Positions 46,935 to 54,924 of a DNA stretch of 64,000 nt are shown here, one piece after another. Under the pieces are notes generated by a model, which saw only the letters and a list, made by a program, of their open reading frames with translations, had not been told where the DNA came from and searched no databases. The stretch's first letter is position 1, and each line of letters starts with the position of its first letter. The DNA comes from Pseudomonadota bacterium (GTDB taxonomy: Bacteria > Pseudomonadota > Gammaproteobacteria > Steroidobacterales > Steroidobacteraceae), in NCBI GenBank assembly GCA_021851405.1, contig JAJZDW010000016.1, positions 1 through 64,000 on the forward strand, written 5' to 3'. A program made the position numbers and the translations under genes.

Positions 46935-48377
46935 CTACTGCTGACGGTAGCCGACGCGAAAGGCGCCCCAGTGGCGTCCGTTGACCCAGATCGGCGCCGA
47001 CAGGTCCTTCATCAAGACGAACTGCCCGCCACCCATGTCGCGCCGATAGGTCTGCAGCAGAAACGGCTGGATACTGCGCGCCACCTTCTGCACGGCCCGA
47101 TCCTTGAACACGCGGCGATTGCGGCAGTGCGCGGCATTCCACACCGGATCGCGGCTCGGCGGCTGACGATACTCGGGATTGTGCGTCGGGAGGTAGCCGC
47201 CGCGCGCCCAGGCGACACAAAAGATGATGCGCGGGTCGGCCCGTTGCAGCGGGTCCTGCAGCCCTGGCAGGATGCGGTCGGTGAACTCGACGTAATCGGT
47301 AAGGTACTGCTTCGGATTGGTGCCGGGGATCTCGCGGTAGCGTTCATCGAACAGCTGCGCCTCGGTGATCTCCCCGCGCGCGATCGAGGCCTCGAACAGC
47401 TTCCCGATGCGCTGCGCGGCCTCGATGGCGAGCCGGATGATGGGCGTATCGGCGGTCTCGATGCCGCTCGCGGCGATCAGGCCGATCAGCTCCTCGCTCA
47501 CCCCGAGCAGCCGCTCGACGCGCCGGTCCGCCTGCGTGAGGTTGCTCGAGGACAACTGCACCCCCTCGGCGAGCGTGCCGAGCTCCTCCAGAGTCGCGTT
47601 GCACGACTCGAGGTTCGAGGTGGCCGCCCGCGCGATGGCATCGATCTCCCGGCGCACCGTGGCGAACGCCCCGTGCGCGCGGTTGACGACCCCGTGCACC
47701 GCTTCGGCTCCGTGCCCGGCCTGTCCGGCGTGCCGGGCCGCATCGCCGCTCTCACCGATCAACCCCTCGATCTGCACCGTCAATGAGCGCACCGTGCTGG
47801 TGATGCGCTCGGTCGCCGCACGCGTGCCTTCGGCGAGGTTCTTCACCTCGCCGGCCACCACCGCGAATCCCCGGCCCGCCTCCCCGGCGCGCGCCGCCTC
47901 GATGCCCGCGTTCAGCGACAGCAGCCGCGTCTGCTTGGCGATGCCCTCGATGGAAGTGGACACCGAGGTGATCTCCTTCAGCACCGAACTGAATGACCCT
48001 AATCGCTCCTCGATCCGCCGCACCGCACCGGTCAGCGCCCCGATGTGCTCGAGCGCCTTGCCGAGCAGCTCGCGGGATTCGGCGATCTCCCCGCCGGCCG
48101 CGGAGGTGGCCTGCTGCGCCTCGCGTGCCGCCCGATCGATGTCGCGATTGCCCGTGACCATCGCCTCGGTCGATTGATGCAGTTCCTCGAACTGCGCGGC
48201 CTGGCCCGAGACCCGCGTGGTGAGTTCCTCCAGCTGTGCGGCGATGTCGGCGACCTCGACGCCAAGAGAGCCGACGCGAGTGGCGATCTCGTTCACCAAC
48301 CGGCCGTTCGCGCCGGACGCGGCCGCGCCGCCGCCTGCGCTGCCATCGCCGGTCATGCCGGATACCGGAGTGGACAT
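46935..48377 (-). CDS. soluble methyl-accepting chemotaxis protein
   Basis: A 480-residue cytoplasmic chemoreceptor with no transmembrane helix. The signalling domain comes first (about 20-300); its hairpin tip reads [41 protein letters not shown], slightly shortened here. A C-terminal sensor domain (about 330-480) has a conserved Trp/His/Cys/Asn set ([37 protein letters not shown]) seen in other soluble receptors. Start at ATG 48377, preceded by GGAGG at 7 bases. Ligand unknown. Confidence 0.88.
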   Translation of the reverse strand: MSTPVSGMTGDGSAGGGAAASGANGRLVNEIATRVGSLGVEVADIAAQLEELTTRVSGQAAQFEELHQSTEAMVTGNRDIDRAAREAQQATSAAGGEIAESRELLGKALEHIGALTGAVRRIEERLGSFSSVLKEITSVSTSIEGIAKQTRLLSLNAGIEAARAGEAGRGFAVVAGEVKNLAEGTRAATERITSTVRSLTVQIEGLIGESGDAARHAGQAGHGAEAVHGVVNRAHGAFATVRREIDAIARAATSNLESCNATLEELGTLAEGVQLSSSNLTQADRRVERLLGVSEELIGLIAASGIETADTPIIRLAIEAAQRIGKLFEASIARGEITEAQLFDERYREIPGTNPKQYLTDYVEFTDRILPGLQDPLQRADPRIIFCVAWARGGYLPTHNPEYRQPPSRDPVWNAAHCRNRRVFKDRAVQKVARSIQPFLLQTYRRDMGGGQFVLMKDLSAPIWVNGRHWGAFRVGYRQQ

Positions 48378-48573
48378 GGGCATGCCTCCGCTACGGCGGG
48401 GGAGCGAACCCGCCGGACTCATGACGGACCGGAGTATGCGCCGAACCTCGGCCGCTTTCCCGCAGGGCCGCGCGCCTCAGCGGTCGCGCCGCCGCACTGT
48501 TCGAGCCGCGGAACACTGCCGGCACGTCAGGCCCGCTGCGAACGCGCCACGGGTGTGAACCGACCCGGCCGCG

Positions 48574-49674
48574 CTAGAAAGCGGGGTTGCCGTCGCCGAA
48601 GCGCTGGGTGTGCAGTTCAAGGTGCGCCTCGCCGTTCGAGACTCGCGCCATTTCGGGCGACTGGACGCAGACCTGGTTGCGGCCGGCGTGCTTGGCCGCA
48701 TACAGCGCCTGATCGGCCCGGAACATCAGCGTCTCGAGCGATTCGCCCGGCGCGCCGGCCGCAACGCCGAGTGACACGGTGATCGAGCCGATGGTCTCGC
48801 GACTCTGGTCCCGGCAGATCCGCCCGCGCTCGACGGTCGATCGGATCTGCTCGGCCACGGTGCGCGCCCCCTCGAGCGTCGTCTGCGGCAGCAGCAGTGC
48901 GAACTCCTCCCCGCCGATACGCGCAGCGATGTCGCGGCCCTTGATGCTGTCGCGGAAGATCCCGGCGATGCTGCGCAGCACCTTGTCGCCGAGCACGTGC
49001 CCGAAGGTATCGTTGATCTGCTTGAAATGATCGACGTCCGCGAGCACGACAGCGCTGCCGGCCAGCCCGCTGTCCGTCTCGAGTACCGTCTTGGCCTCGC
49101 GCAGAAAGCCGCGCCGGTTGTGAATTCCGCACAACGGGTCGATGACCGCCTCGGCCTGTGCGCGCTGCAGCTGCTGCGTGAGCGTCTTGACCTCCTGCGT
49201 GCGCCCCTCGAGCTTCTCGCTGAGGATTTGCGTCATGGTCTCCATGCGCAACGCCTCGCTGAGCAGGCGCGAGATCACCTGCTGGATCTTGGCGACCGTG
49301 ACCTCCTCGCCGAGATCCGTGCGGCTCTCGCGCAGCGTGCGGCTGAAGTGACCGGTGTCCTCCCCGGCGCTGTTGAAGGTCTGCGCGGTGTCATCGAGCA
49401 GGTTCTGCAGGCGCATCTGCAGATCATCCAGGACCGCCGCATCGCGCTCGGACACGTGGCGCATGTACAGCCCATACACCTCGTCGTCATCCAGAGGTTC
49501 GTTCGCCTCGATGCGCGCGGCGAGCGCGGTGCTCAACGTCGGATTGATACCGGCGAGGTGTTCGTACCAGATGGTGTAGCTGATGGGATGGTAGGCGGCT
49601 GTCTGACGCGACATCAGCGGCAGCGTCAGACGCAGCAACTCGGCGCTTTGGTCTTTGCTCTCGATGTATCTCAT
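48574..49674 (-). CDS. soluble diguanylate cyclase (GGDEF)
   Basis: A 366-residue cytoplasmic protein. The N-terminal 180 residues are helical (SRQTAAYHPISYTIWYEHLAG, then a coiled coil ending in EVKTLTQQLQRAQ), as in cyclases dimerised by a helical bundle. The GGDEF domain has VLADVDHFKQINDTFGH and IGGEEFALLLPQ. The I-site position reads KGRD instead of RxxD, so classical product inhibition may be absent. Its ATG overlaps the stop of a small His-rich ORF and has no good ribosome-binding site of its own. Confidence 0.9.
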   Translation of the reverse strand: MRYIESKDQSAELLRLTLPLMSRQTAAYHPISYTIWYEHLAGINPTLSTALAARIEANEPLDDDEVYGLYMRHVSERDAAVLDDLQMRLQNLLDDTAQTFNSAGEDTGHFSRTLRESRTDLGEEVTVAKIQQVISRLLSEALRMETMTQILSEKLEGRTQEVKTLTQQLQRAQAEAVIDPLCGIHNRRGFLREAKTVLETDSGLAGSAVVLADVDHFKQINDTFGHVLGDKVLRSIAGIFRDSIKGRDIAARIGGEEFALLLPQTTLEGARTVAEQIRSTVERGRICRDQSRETIGSITVSLGVAAGAPGESLETLMFRADQALYAAKHAGRNQVCVQSPEMARVSNGEAHLELHTQRFGDGNPAF

Positions 49675-49784
49675 GGCGAAATCAATCGATCGCCCCGCGC
49701 GGCGCGCAGTGCGTGATAGTGGTGCGTGAACCCCTGATGCCCGCCGCAGGAATGGCGATGCCTTTCTTCTTGTATCGGACGCAT
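49671..49784 (-). CDS. 37-residue His-rich leader ORF
   Basis: ATG at 49784 follows AAAGGG at about 7 bases. The 37-residue product has six His and one Cys within 18 residues (RHRHSCGGHQGFTHHYH). Its TGA overlaps the GGDEF gene's ATG (ATGA), which suggests translational coupling. It could be a His- or metal-responsive leader peptide or a small metal-binding protein. Not tested by conservation; could be chance. Confidence 0.4.
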   Translation of the reverse strand: MRPIQEERHRHSCGGHQGFTHHYHALRAARGDRLISP

Positions 49785-50194
49785 CAATGACCCTTTACAT
49801 AACCAGTTGATCTTATTCCCTTTTGCACACGATTGGAAACGCGCATCCGTAACGGCGGGCGCCCCTGCGAACCTACGGTGGCGTCCCTGACGAATATCAC
49901 GGCGATGCACATTGACGCTGGCGCGCGGCTGCGCCCGGGGGCCTGCGGCGCGCCCCGCTCAGGACCGGCAAGGAGGCCCGGGAGAGGCTCGTGCGGGCCG
50001 ATGCTGCGGTGTGCGAGGCTCGGACCGAGAGGCTTCCGGGCCGCCGGAACGGGCGGGCCAGCCGCCCCCGGCCTCTGGGAACCTCGCCCGATCACGCCTC
50101 GACGGCGACGAGCGCACTGTGCCGATGCGCCGGTCCGTCGCTCCGCGCCGCGCCGCGCCCCGAGGAGGGGGGGTCCTCGGAGCGCGGCGTCCGC
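49785..50194. other. intergenic region, AT-rich patch then GC-rich
   Basis: The first 60 bp are unusually AT-rich for this genome (CTTTACATAACCAGTTGATC region), as expected for the promoter of the leader-GGDEF unit. The remaining 350 bp up to the phosphoesterase gene are very GC-rich; their short frames look like random Arg/Pro-rich reading. Confidence 0.4.
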
Positions 50195-53098
50195 TCAATG
50201 CACCTCGCCGTCGTTGGCCTCGTAGGACGCGAGCGTATTGCCACGCCGGGCCGCATAGGCGCGCAGGTAGCGCTGAAACGCCCCATAGCGGCGCGCGCCC
50301 TCACTCGCGATCCACTCCTGGCGCATCTGCTCCGGTCCCTCGACGGTCAGAATGGACGTCGGGGTGTAGAGCTCGCTCGCCGTCAGTGAGATCCCGGCCC
50401 CGTGCGGATCCGTATGCCGCTGCAGCCACCCGGTGCTCAGCGCATGCCCTGCCGCCGCGGCCTCTCGCCGCAGGAGCTGCTGGTTGCTGCATTTCCCGGC
50501 ATTGAACTGCACCGGCACCTGCATCGGCAGCACCGGCACGGTCTGCACGCGGGGGGAATTCGCCCAGATGCCGGAGATGACCTGTGCGTTGGCGTCCCAC
50601 TGAGACATCGGCGGCAGGTGGAAGACCGCCTCGATGGTCCGCACGATGTTCACCTGCGAAAGCGGATGCGTATCGAGATCGCCGGATTTGACCCAGGGAC
50701 CCATCGCCAGCGCGAGCGTGCGATGCGCGTTGATATGATCAGCGCCGCTTTGCGCATCGTCCTCGGTCAAGAAGACGGCCATGTGCCGCCACTGAGGCGT
50801 TGCGGACAGGTAATGCAGCAGCTGCGCCGTGGCGTGATCGTTGTTGGCCACGTAGTACGGCGGACTGTAGTAGCACGGACTCGCCCCGGCCGTGTGATCG
50901 TCCGGAATCCAGATGAAGATGAAGTGCGGGAACGCCTTGCCGGGGTGCGCCTTGAGCCAGCCGATCGCCGTGGACACCCGCTCGGTGTCGCGGATCATCC
51001 GATTCCAGCCCGGGTAGGTCCGATCCACGTGCGCGAGCATGGCGCGGCGGATCACCCCGTCGCGGGCGCGCGCGAGATTCTCCCCAAAGTCCTCGAACGA
51101 CACGTGATGCGCCAGCAGGTTGTTGAACAGATACAGGCGCTGCGGATAACTGATCCAGGGGTTGGCGAACGCACCGAGCTGGCGGTGGGCGTATTGCAGC
51201 GCATCGTGGCTGGCGCGCGCCTGGGCCGTCAGCGGCCCGGTGCCGCCCGGGCCGGCGTTCCAGAGCAGACCGCGGTCGGAGTAGTACTCGGGCCAGAGCC
51301 GCTGCACCACGTCCGAATCCGACGCACCATCCGTCCATTGATGTCCTTGCGCGGTGACTTCCCCGTCCGCCATGAAATTGGCGAACAACACGTCATGGGC
51401 CGCCCAACGGTACAGGTTCGGCAGCTCCTTCGCCCCGAACAGGTCGAAATGGGCATTGGCCCAGGCGCCGGCCGGACGATACTCGCCGAGGTCCTCATCG
51501 AACGTCTTGTTCTCGCGCAGAATGAACACCACGTAGTGGATGTGACGGCGGATGAGTGCCGCCGCACGTGCATTGCTGTGGGCGAGCGCCGCCCGCTGCG
51601 TCGGCAGAAAGCCATCGTCCGCGAGGCTCTCGCCAGTCCACGCGCCGAGGCGACGGGAGAGTCCCTGCAGCGGCACTTTCTGCAGCAGACCGTGCATCAT
51701 GTTGCCGATGTACTGCCAGTGCAGATTCGGTCCGGTCCCGAATCCCTTCGCCGCGACCACGTAGAGCATCTGGTGCGAGACGGTCAGTGCACTCGGATAC
51801 CAGCCGGTGGGGATCAGACCGAGCCGCCGGCCCGTGGCCGTCTCATAGACCGCGACATCGTCATTACCGGCATTGGCGACGAACAGTCTGCCGTGCGCCA
51901 CCGCGAGCGCATCGGGATAGCTGCCCGGCGGCGCGCCCGCGTAGGGACTATCGTTCAGGGTGCGCTCGGCGCGCAGCGTGCGCGTGTTGACCTCGACGAT
52001 CTGGTCATTGTTGGCATTGGCGACCCACACGTCGGGCCCGCCCGGCATGGCCACCATCGCCGTCGGATGCACCCCGGCCGCCACGGTGTGCGCACCCACC
52101 CTCGGACCGGTCAGCACCCCGCCGAGCACCTTCAGCGTGCGCCGGCTGAGAACGGTCACACCGCTACCGGCCCAGTCGCTCACGACCAGGCGCCGCCCGC
52201 CATCGGCCAGCACGACCTCGAACGGATACGGTCCGACGTTGACGTAGCGTGTCCGGCCGGTGCGCAGGTCGATCCGCGCCAGGCTGTTGGCGAGCATTCC
52301 GGTCACATAGAGGTGCGCACCGTGCGGCCCGAGTGCCACGGCGTCCGGATAGAAGTGGTACGGCTTGTGGCTGTGGTCGCCCTGGTAGGTATACGGGTAC
52401 TGTGCGCGCGGAAACGCTTGCCACTGCAGCGGATACTCGCGCACCACGCGAACCGCACCCTGGTGCATCTGCAGTGCCAGCACGCGGTCGGAGGCCCCAC
52501 CGGTGGCATACACGATGCCGTGCGGCCCGGCGGCAAGACCCTGAAACAGGTCCCGATGCGACACGACGGTGGTGGCGACCGGATGCGGATTGCGCTGCGC
52601 GCGCTCGGTTGCGAGTGCCTGCGCGGCGCGCGTCTTGGCCGGCTCGTTGGGGCTGTACACCGTGCCGCCCGGGCCGGCGTGGCGGGGGTCGGTCGCGATG
52701 GCCGACCCGCCCGCGAATGTCTGGACGCTGAGCTGGCGCGCAGCTGCGCCCGCGAAGGTCGCCAGGCGCGCCTCGCGGCGCAGCCCCTGGCTGTACCAGG
52801 TGACCGTCTGGAACGGCGTCGAGCCGTTGGCGAGCACCAGCACCTGTGCGCCGACGCTGAGCACCTTGGTGGGGAAGTTCGGCGTGCTGATCAGCGTACC
52901 CACCGGTGAGACCCGGCGCCAGGTCGGCAGTACCCCGATGTAGTGGACCCGGTTGACGGCCGTGACGGTCACCGGGCCCGGCACGAAATCGCGCGCCGTG
53001 CCCGCAGCGGCTGCCGTCAGGGCCGGCAGGCCCATGCCCAGCAGGATCCCGAATAGCGCGCTGCGGCCGCGCGGGGTGTTGATCTTCGTCTCTGCCAT
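50195..53098 (-). CDS. secreted YVTN propeller/phosphoesterase fusion
   Basis: A 967-residue exported protein. Signal-like N-terminus (ALFGILLGMGLPALTAAAAG), then a YVTN-type beta-propeller (about 190-470; blades such as AVALGPHGAHLYVTGMLANS and DALAVAHGRLFVANAGNDDV). From about 520 an alkaline-phosphatase-superfamily phosphoesterase resembling phospholipase C/acid phosphatase begins at HYVVFILRENKTFDEDLGEY, with metal-site-like FIWIPDDHTAG and VFLTEDDAQSGADHINAHRT. Likely cleaves phosphate esters outside the cytoplasm; substrate unknown. Confidence 0.85.
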   Translation of the reverse strand: MAETKINTPRGRSALFGILLGMGLPALTAAAAGTARDFVPGPVTVTAVNRVHYIGVLPTWRRVSPVGTLISTPNFPTKVLSVGAQVLVLANGSTPFQTVTWYSQGLRREARLATFAGAAARQLSVQTFAGGSAIATDPRHAGPGGTVYSPNEPAKTRAAQALATERAQRNPHPVATTVVSHRDLFQGLAAGPHGIVYATGGASDRVLALQMHQGAVRVVREYPLQWQAFPRAQYPYTYQGDHSHKPYHFYPDAVALGPHGAHLYVTGMLANSLARIDLRTGRTRYVNVGPYPFEVVLADGGRRLVVSDWAGSGVTVLSRRTLKVLGGVLTGPRVGAHTVAAGVHPTAMVAMPGGPDVWVANANNDQIVEVNTRTLRAERTLNDSPYAGAPPGSYPDALAVAHGRLFVANAGNDDVAVYETATGRRLGLIPTGWYPSALTVSHQMLYVVAAKGFGTGPNLHWQYIGNMMHGLLQKVPLQGLSRRLGAWTGESLADDGFLPTQRAALAHSNARAAALIRRHIHYVVFILRENKTFDEDLGEYRPAGAWANAHFDLFGAKELPNLYRWAAHDVLFANFMADGEVTAQGHQWTDGASDSDVVQRLWPEYYSDRGLLWNAGPGGTGPLTAQARASHDALQYAHRQLGAFANPWISYPQRLYLFNNLLAHHVSFEDFGENLARARDGVIRRAMLAHVDRTYPGWNRMIRDTERVSTAIGWLKAHPGKAFPHFIFIWIPDDHTAGASPCYYSPPYYVANNDHATAQLLHYLSATPQWRHMAVFLTEDDAQSGADHINAHRTLALAMGPWVKSGDLDTHPLSQVNIVRTIEAVFHLPPMSQWDANAQVISGIWANSPRVQTVPVLPMQVPVQFNAGKCSNQQLLRREAAAAGHALSTGWLQRHTDPHGAGISLTASELYTPTSILTVEGPEQMRQEWIASEGARRYGAFQRYLRAYAARRGNTLASYEANDGEVH

Positions 53099-53241
53099 GG
53101 TGTCGTCTCTCCAGTGGGACTCTGGCGCGGCGCCCGCACGGGGCGCAAGCGTGCCTCGGCACGGCAGCAGCCGGCGCAGCGGGAGGCTACGGACGAAAAA
53201 TGACAGGCCGATGACCGGCCGATGACCGGCCGGTCCGCCGC

Positions 53242-54192
53242 TCAGCGGCCGAAGGCGACCAGAAACTCAATGACGCGGTGCACGAAGGCGTAGAGCGGAA
53301 CGGCGAGCAGCGGCGCCAGCAGCGCCGAGGTCGCCACGCGCCGGCCCGGGAACGCCCGAGCGCGTCCCGACGAGGGCGCCAGCAGGCGCTTGATCCGCTG
53401 CTCGAGCCCGCCACCGGGCCCGCCACCGGGCCCGCTGGCGCGCACGGTGCGCGCCGGCCGCGGACCGGCGATGGCCAGACGGGCCACCTTGACCAGAGCA
53501 GAGGCCAACGCGACGCGTTTGCGCGGATCGGCACCGCTCGCGCGCTCATCCGCCTCGATCTCCGTGGCCGCCTGCCACTGGGCGTTCAGCCCCCGGCCCG
53601 CCGGCAGCCAGGCGAGCACGTCGGGCACCGCGAGCAGCGCGAGCCGCTTCAGGTTGTCCCGAGCATCGATGTGCGCCGCTTCGTGCGCCACGACCTGACG
53701 AAATTCCTCCCCGTCGCACGCGGCCGCCACGCAGTGCGCCGCCACGATCCGCTGCCGCCAGCCGCCGACCACCGCCACGACGGGTTCGGCGAGGTTCACG
53801 AGGTTGACCTCGGGGCCGCCTTCGAACGCCTCGGTGCGCAGCAGTTCGGCGCTACGCACCAGCGCACGGGCCGCCCGAGCCGCCTGCCCCGCCCGCCGGA
53901 TTCCATCGAGGCACACGAGCAGCGTCAGCCCCGCCGCCAGCACCAGCAGCGGACCGGGGTGGTCATCGGCGTGCGCCGGCTCATACAGGAGGAATGCCGG
54001 CAGCACCACGGTGAGCACCGCCAGCGCCGCGCCGGCCGCCGGCAGCAGCCGCAGGGCGAGCAGCGCATCGGCACGCTTCAGCCGGGCAAACCCCCCGGCC
54101 CGCCAGCCGGCGGCCACGAGCACCGACAGCAGCAGATTGGACAGTCCGTAGCTCGCCAGGAGCACCAGTACGAGCGTGGTCGGAAAGCTCAT
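53242..54192 (-). CDS. M56 (BlaR1-like) membrane metallopeptidase
   Basis: A 316-residue membrane protease. Helices near 7-30, 45-70 and 80-96, then the cytoplasmic peptidase with zinc motif HEAAH (VVAHEAAHIDARDN) and a downstream Glu in EIEADERA. A final hydrophobic segment is near the C-terminus. The extracellular penicillin-binding sensor of BlaR1 is missing. Its start overlaps the blaI-like stop (ATGA), giving the standard repressor/protease pair in which the protease removes the repressor. Confidence 0.85.
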   Translation of the reverse strand: MSFPTTLVLVLLASYGLSNLLLSVLVAAGWRAGGFARLKRADALLALRLLPAAGAALAVLTVVLPAFLLYEPAHADDHPGPLLVLAAGLTLLVCLDGIRRAGQAARAARALVRSAELLRTEAFEGGPEVNLVNLAEPVVAVVGGWRQRIVAAHCVAAACDGEEFRQVVAHEAAHIDARDNLKRLALLAVPDVLAWLPAGRGLNAQWQAATEIEADERASGADPRKRVALASALVKVARLAIAGPRPARTVRASGPGGGPGGGLEQRIKRLLAPSSGRARAFPGRRVATSALLAPLLAVPLYAFVHRVIEFLVAFGR

Positions 54193-54605
54193 CTCGCCGG
54201 TCCCTGCAGGCGCAGCCGCTCGGCGTGCACCAGCGCCTCGAGTTCATCGAGCAGCTCCACGTCGGCATGTCCGACCGCCTGCACGAGCGTGGAGAGCAGC
54301 GCCGAGCTGTCGCGGCAGGCGCCGAGCAGATCGATGACCTGCCCGGACATCATTTGACCGAGCAGCTCATCGCGCGTGCAGCGCGGTTCGTACCCGAAGG
54401 CCCGCCCGAGTCGGCAGCGGTGCAGCACTCCCTTGCGGTACAGACGGTCCAGGGTCGTCATGAGGGTCGTGTACGCCAGTTGCGGGAAAGACGCATGCAC
54501 ATGGCGCACCGTCGACGCCCGACCGCGCTCCCAGAGCACCGCGAGCACCCGGCGCTCGAGCGGCCCGAGCTCGACTCGATCCTCCACGCGAACCCCCTGC
54601 CTCAT
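54189..54605 (-). CDS. BlaI/MecI-family transcriptional repressor
   Basis: A 138-residue winged-helix repressor starting at ATG 54605. ELGPLERRVLAVLWERG, then AYTTLMTTLDRLYRKGVL, are typical of the BlaI/MecI/CopY family; the C-terminal helices serve dimerisation. Paired with the M56 protease downstream. It faces the TonB-dependent receptor across about 320 bp and may regulate it. The upstream open frame to 54926 is not used. Confidence 0.9.
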   Translation of the reverse strand: MRQGVRVEDRVELGPLERRVLAVLWERGRASTVRHVHASFPQLAYTTLMTTLDRLYRKGVLHRCRLGRAFGYEPRCTRDELLGQMMSGQVIDLLGACRDSSALLSTLVQAVGHADVELLDELEALVHAERLRLQGPAR

Positions 54606-54924
54606 CCCGCTGCGGCGATTCGCCGCAACCGAAGCCTCGCAAGTTCCGCGGCTCCGTGCAATGCCCGCTGCGCCGGACGCGCGGTGCGCAATTACGACCC
54701 CTGGTAGTACTGCCCGGCCGTTCTTTACACTTCCCGCAGGGCACGCCCTCACAGCGCATGAGGGGGTTGTCCCTGCGCCGCCGAGCATCGCCACGGCGCG
54801 CTGCGGACCGCCGGCACAGCCTCTGCCCAAAAGAGACCCGTCGGCGCAGCCGAACCCCGTCGCAGCGTCCTGCGGAACGCGCCGAGGTCCCCGCGCCGAG
54901 TCCGTTTTGAAGGGAGAACATGTC
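54606..54924. promoter_or_regulatory. divergent control region, BlaI-like gene / receptor
   Basis: About 320 bp. It contains an imperfect 12-bp palindrome GGTAGTACTGCC at 54703-54714 and a TTTACAC stretch at about 54726. The receptor's ribosome-binding site AGGGAG is near the right end. No exact BlaI-type TACA/TGTA dyad was found. Confidence 0.35.

Noticed and set aside
50402-52909. Plus-strand frame of 835 residues opposite the phosphoesterase
   Set aside because: Antisense shadow with Arg/Val/His-rich composition and no recognisable fold.
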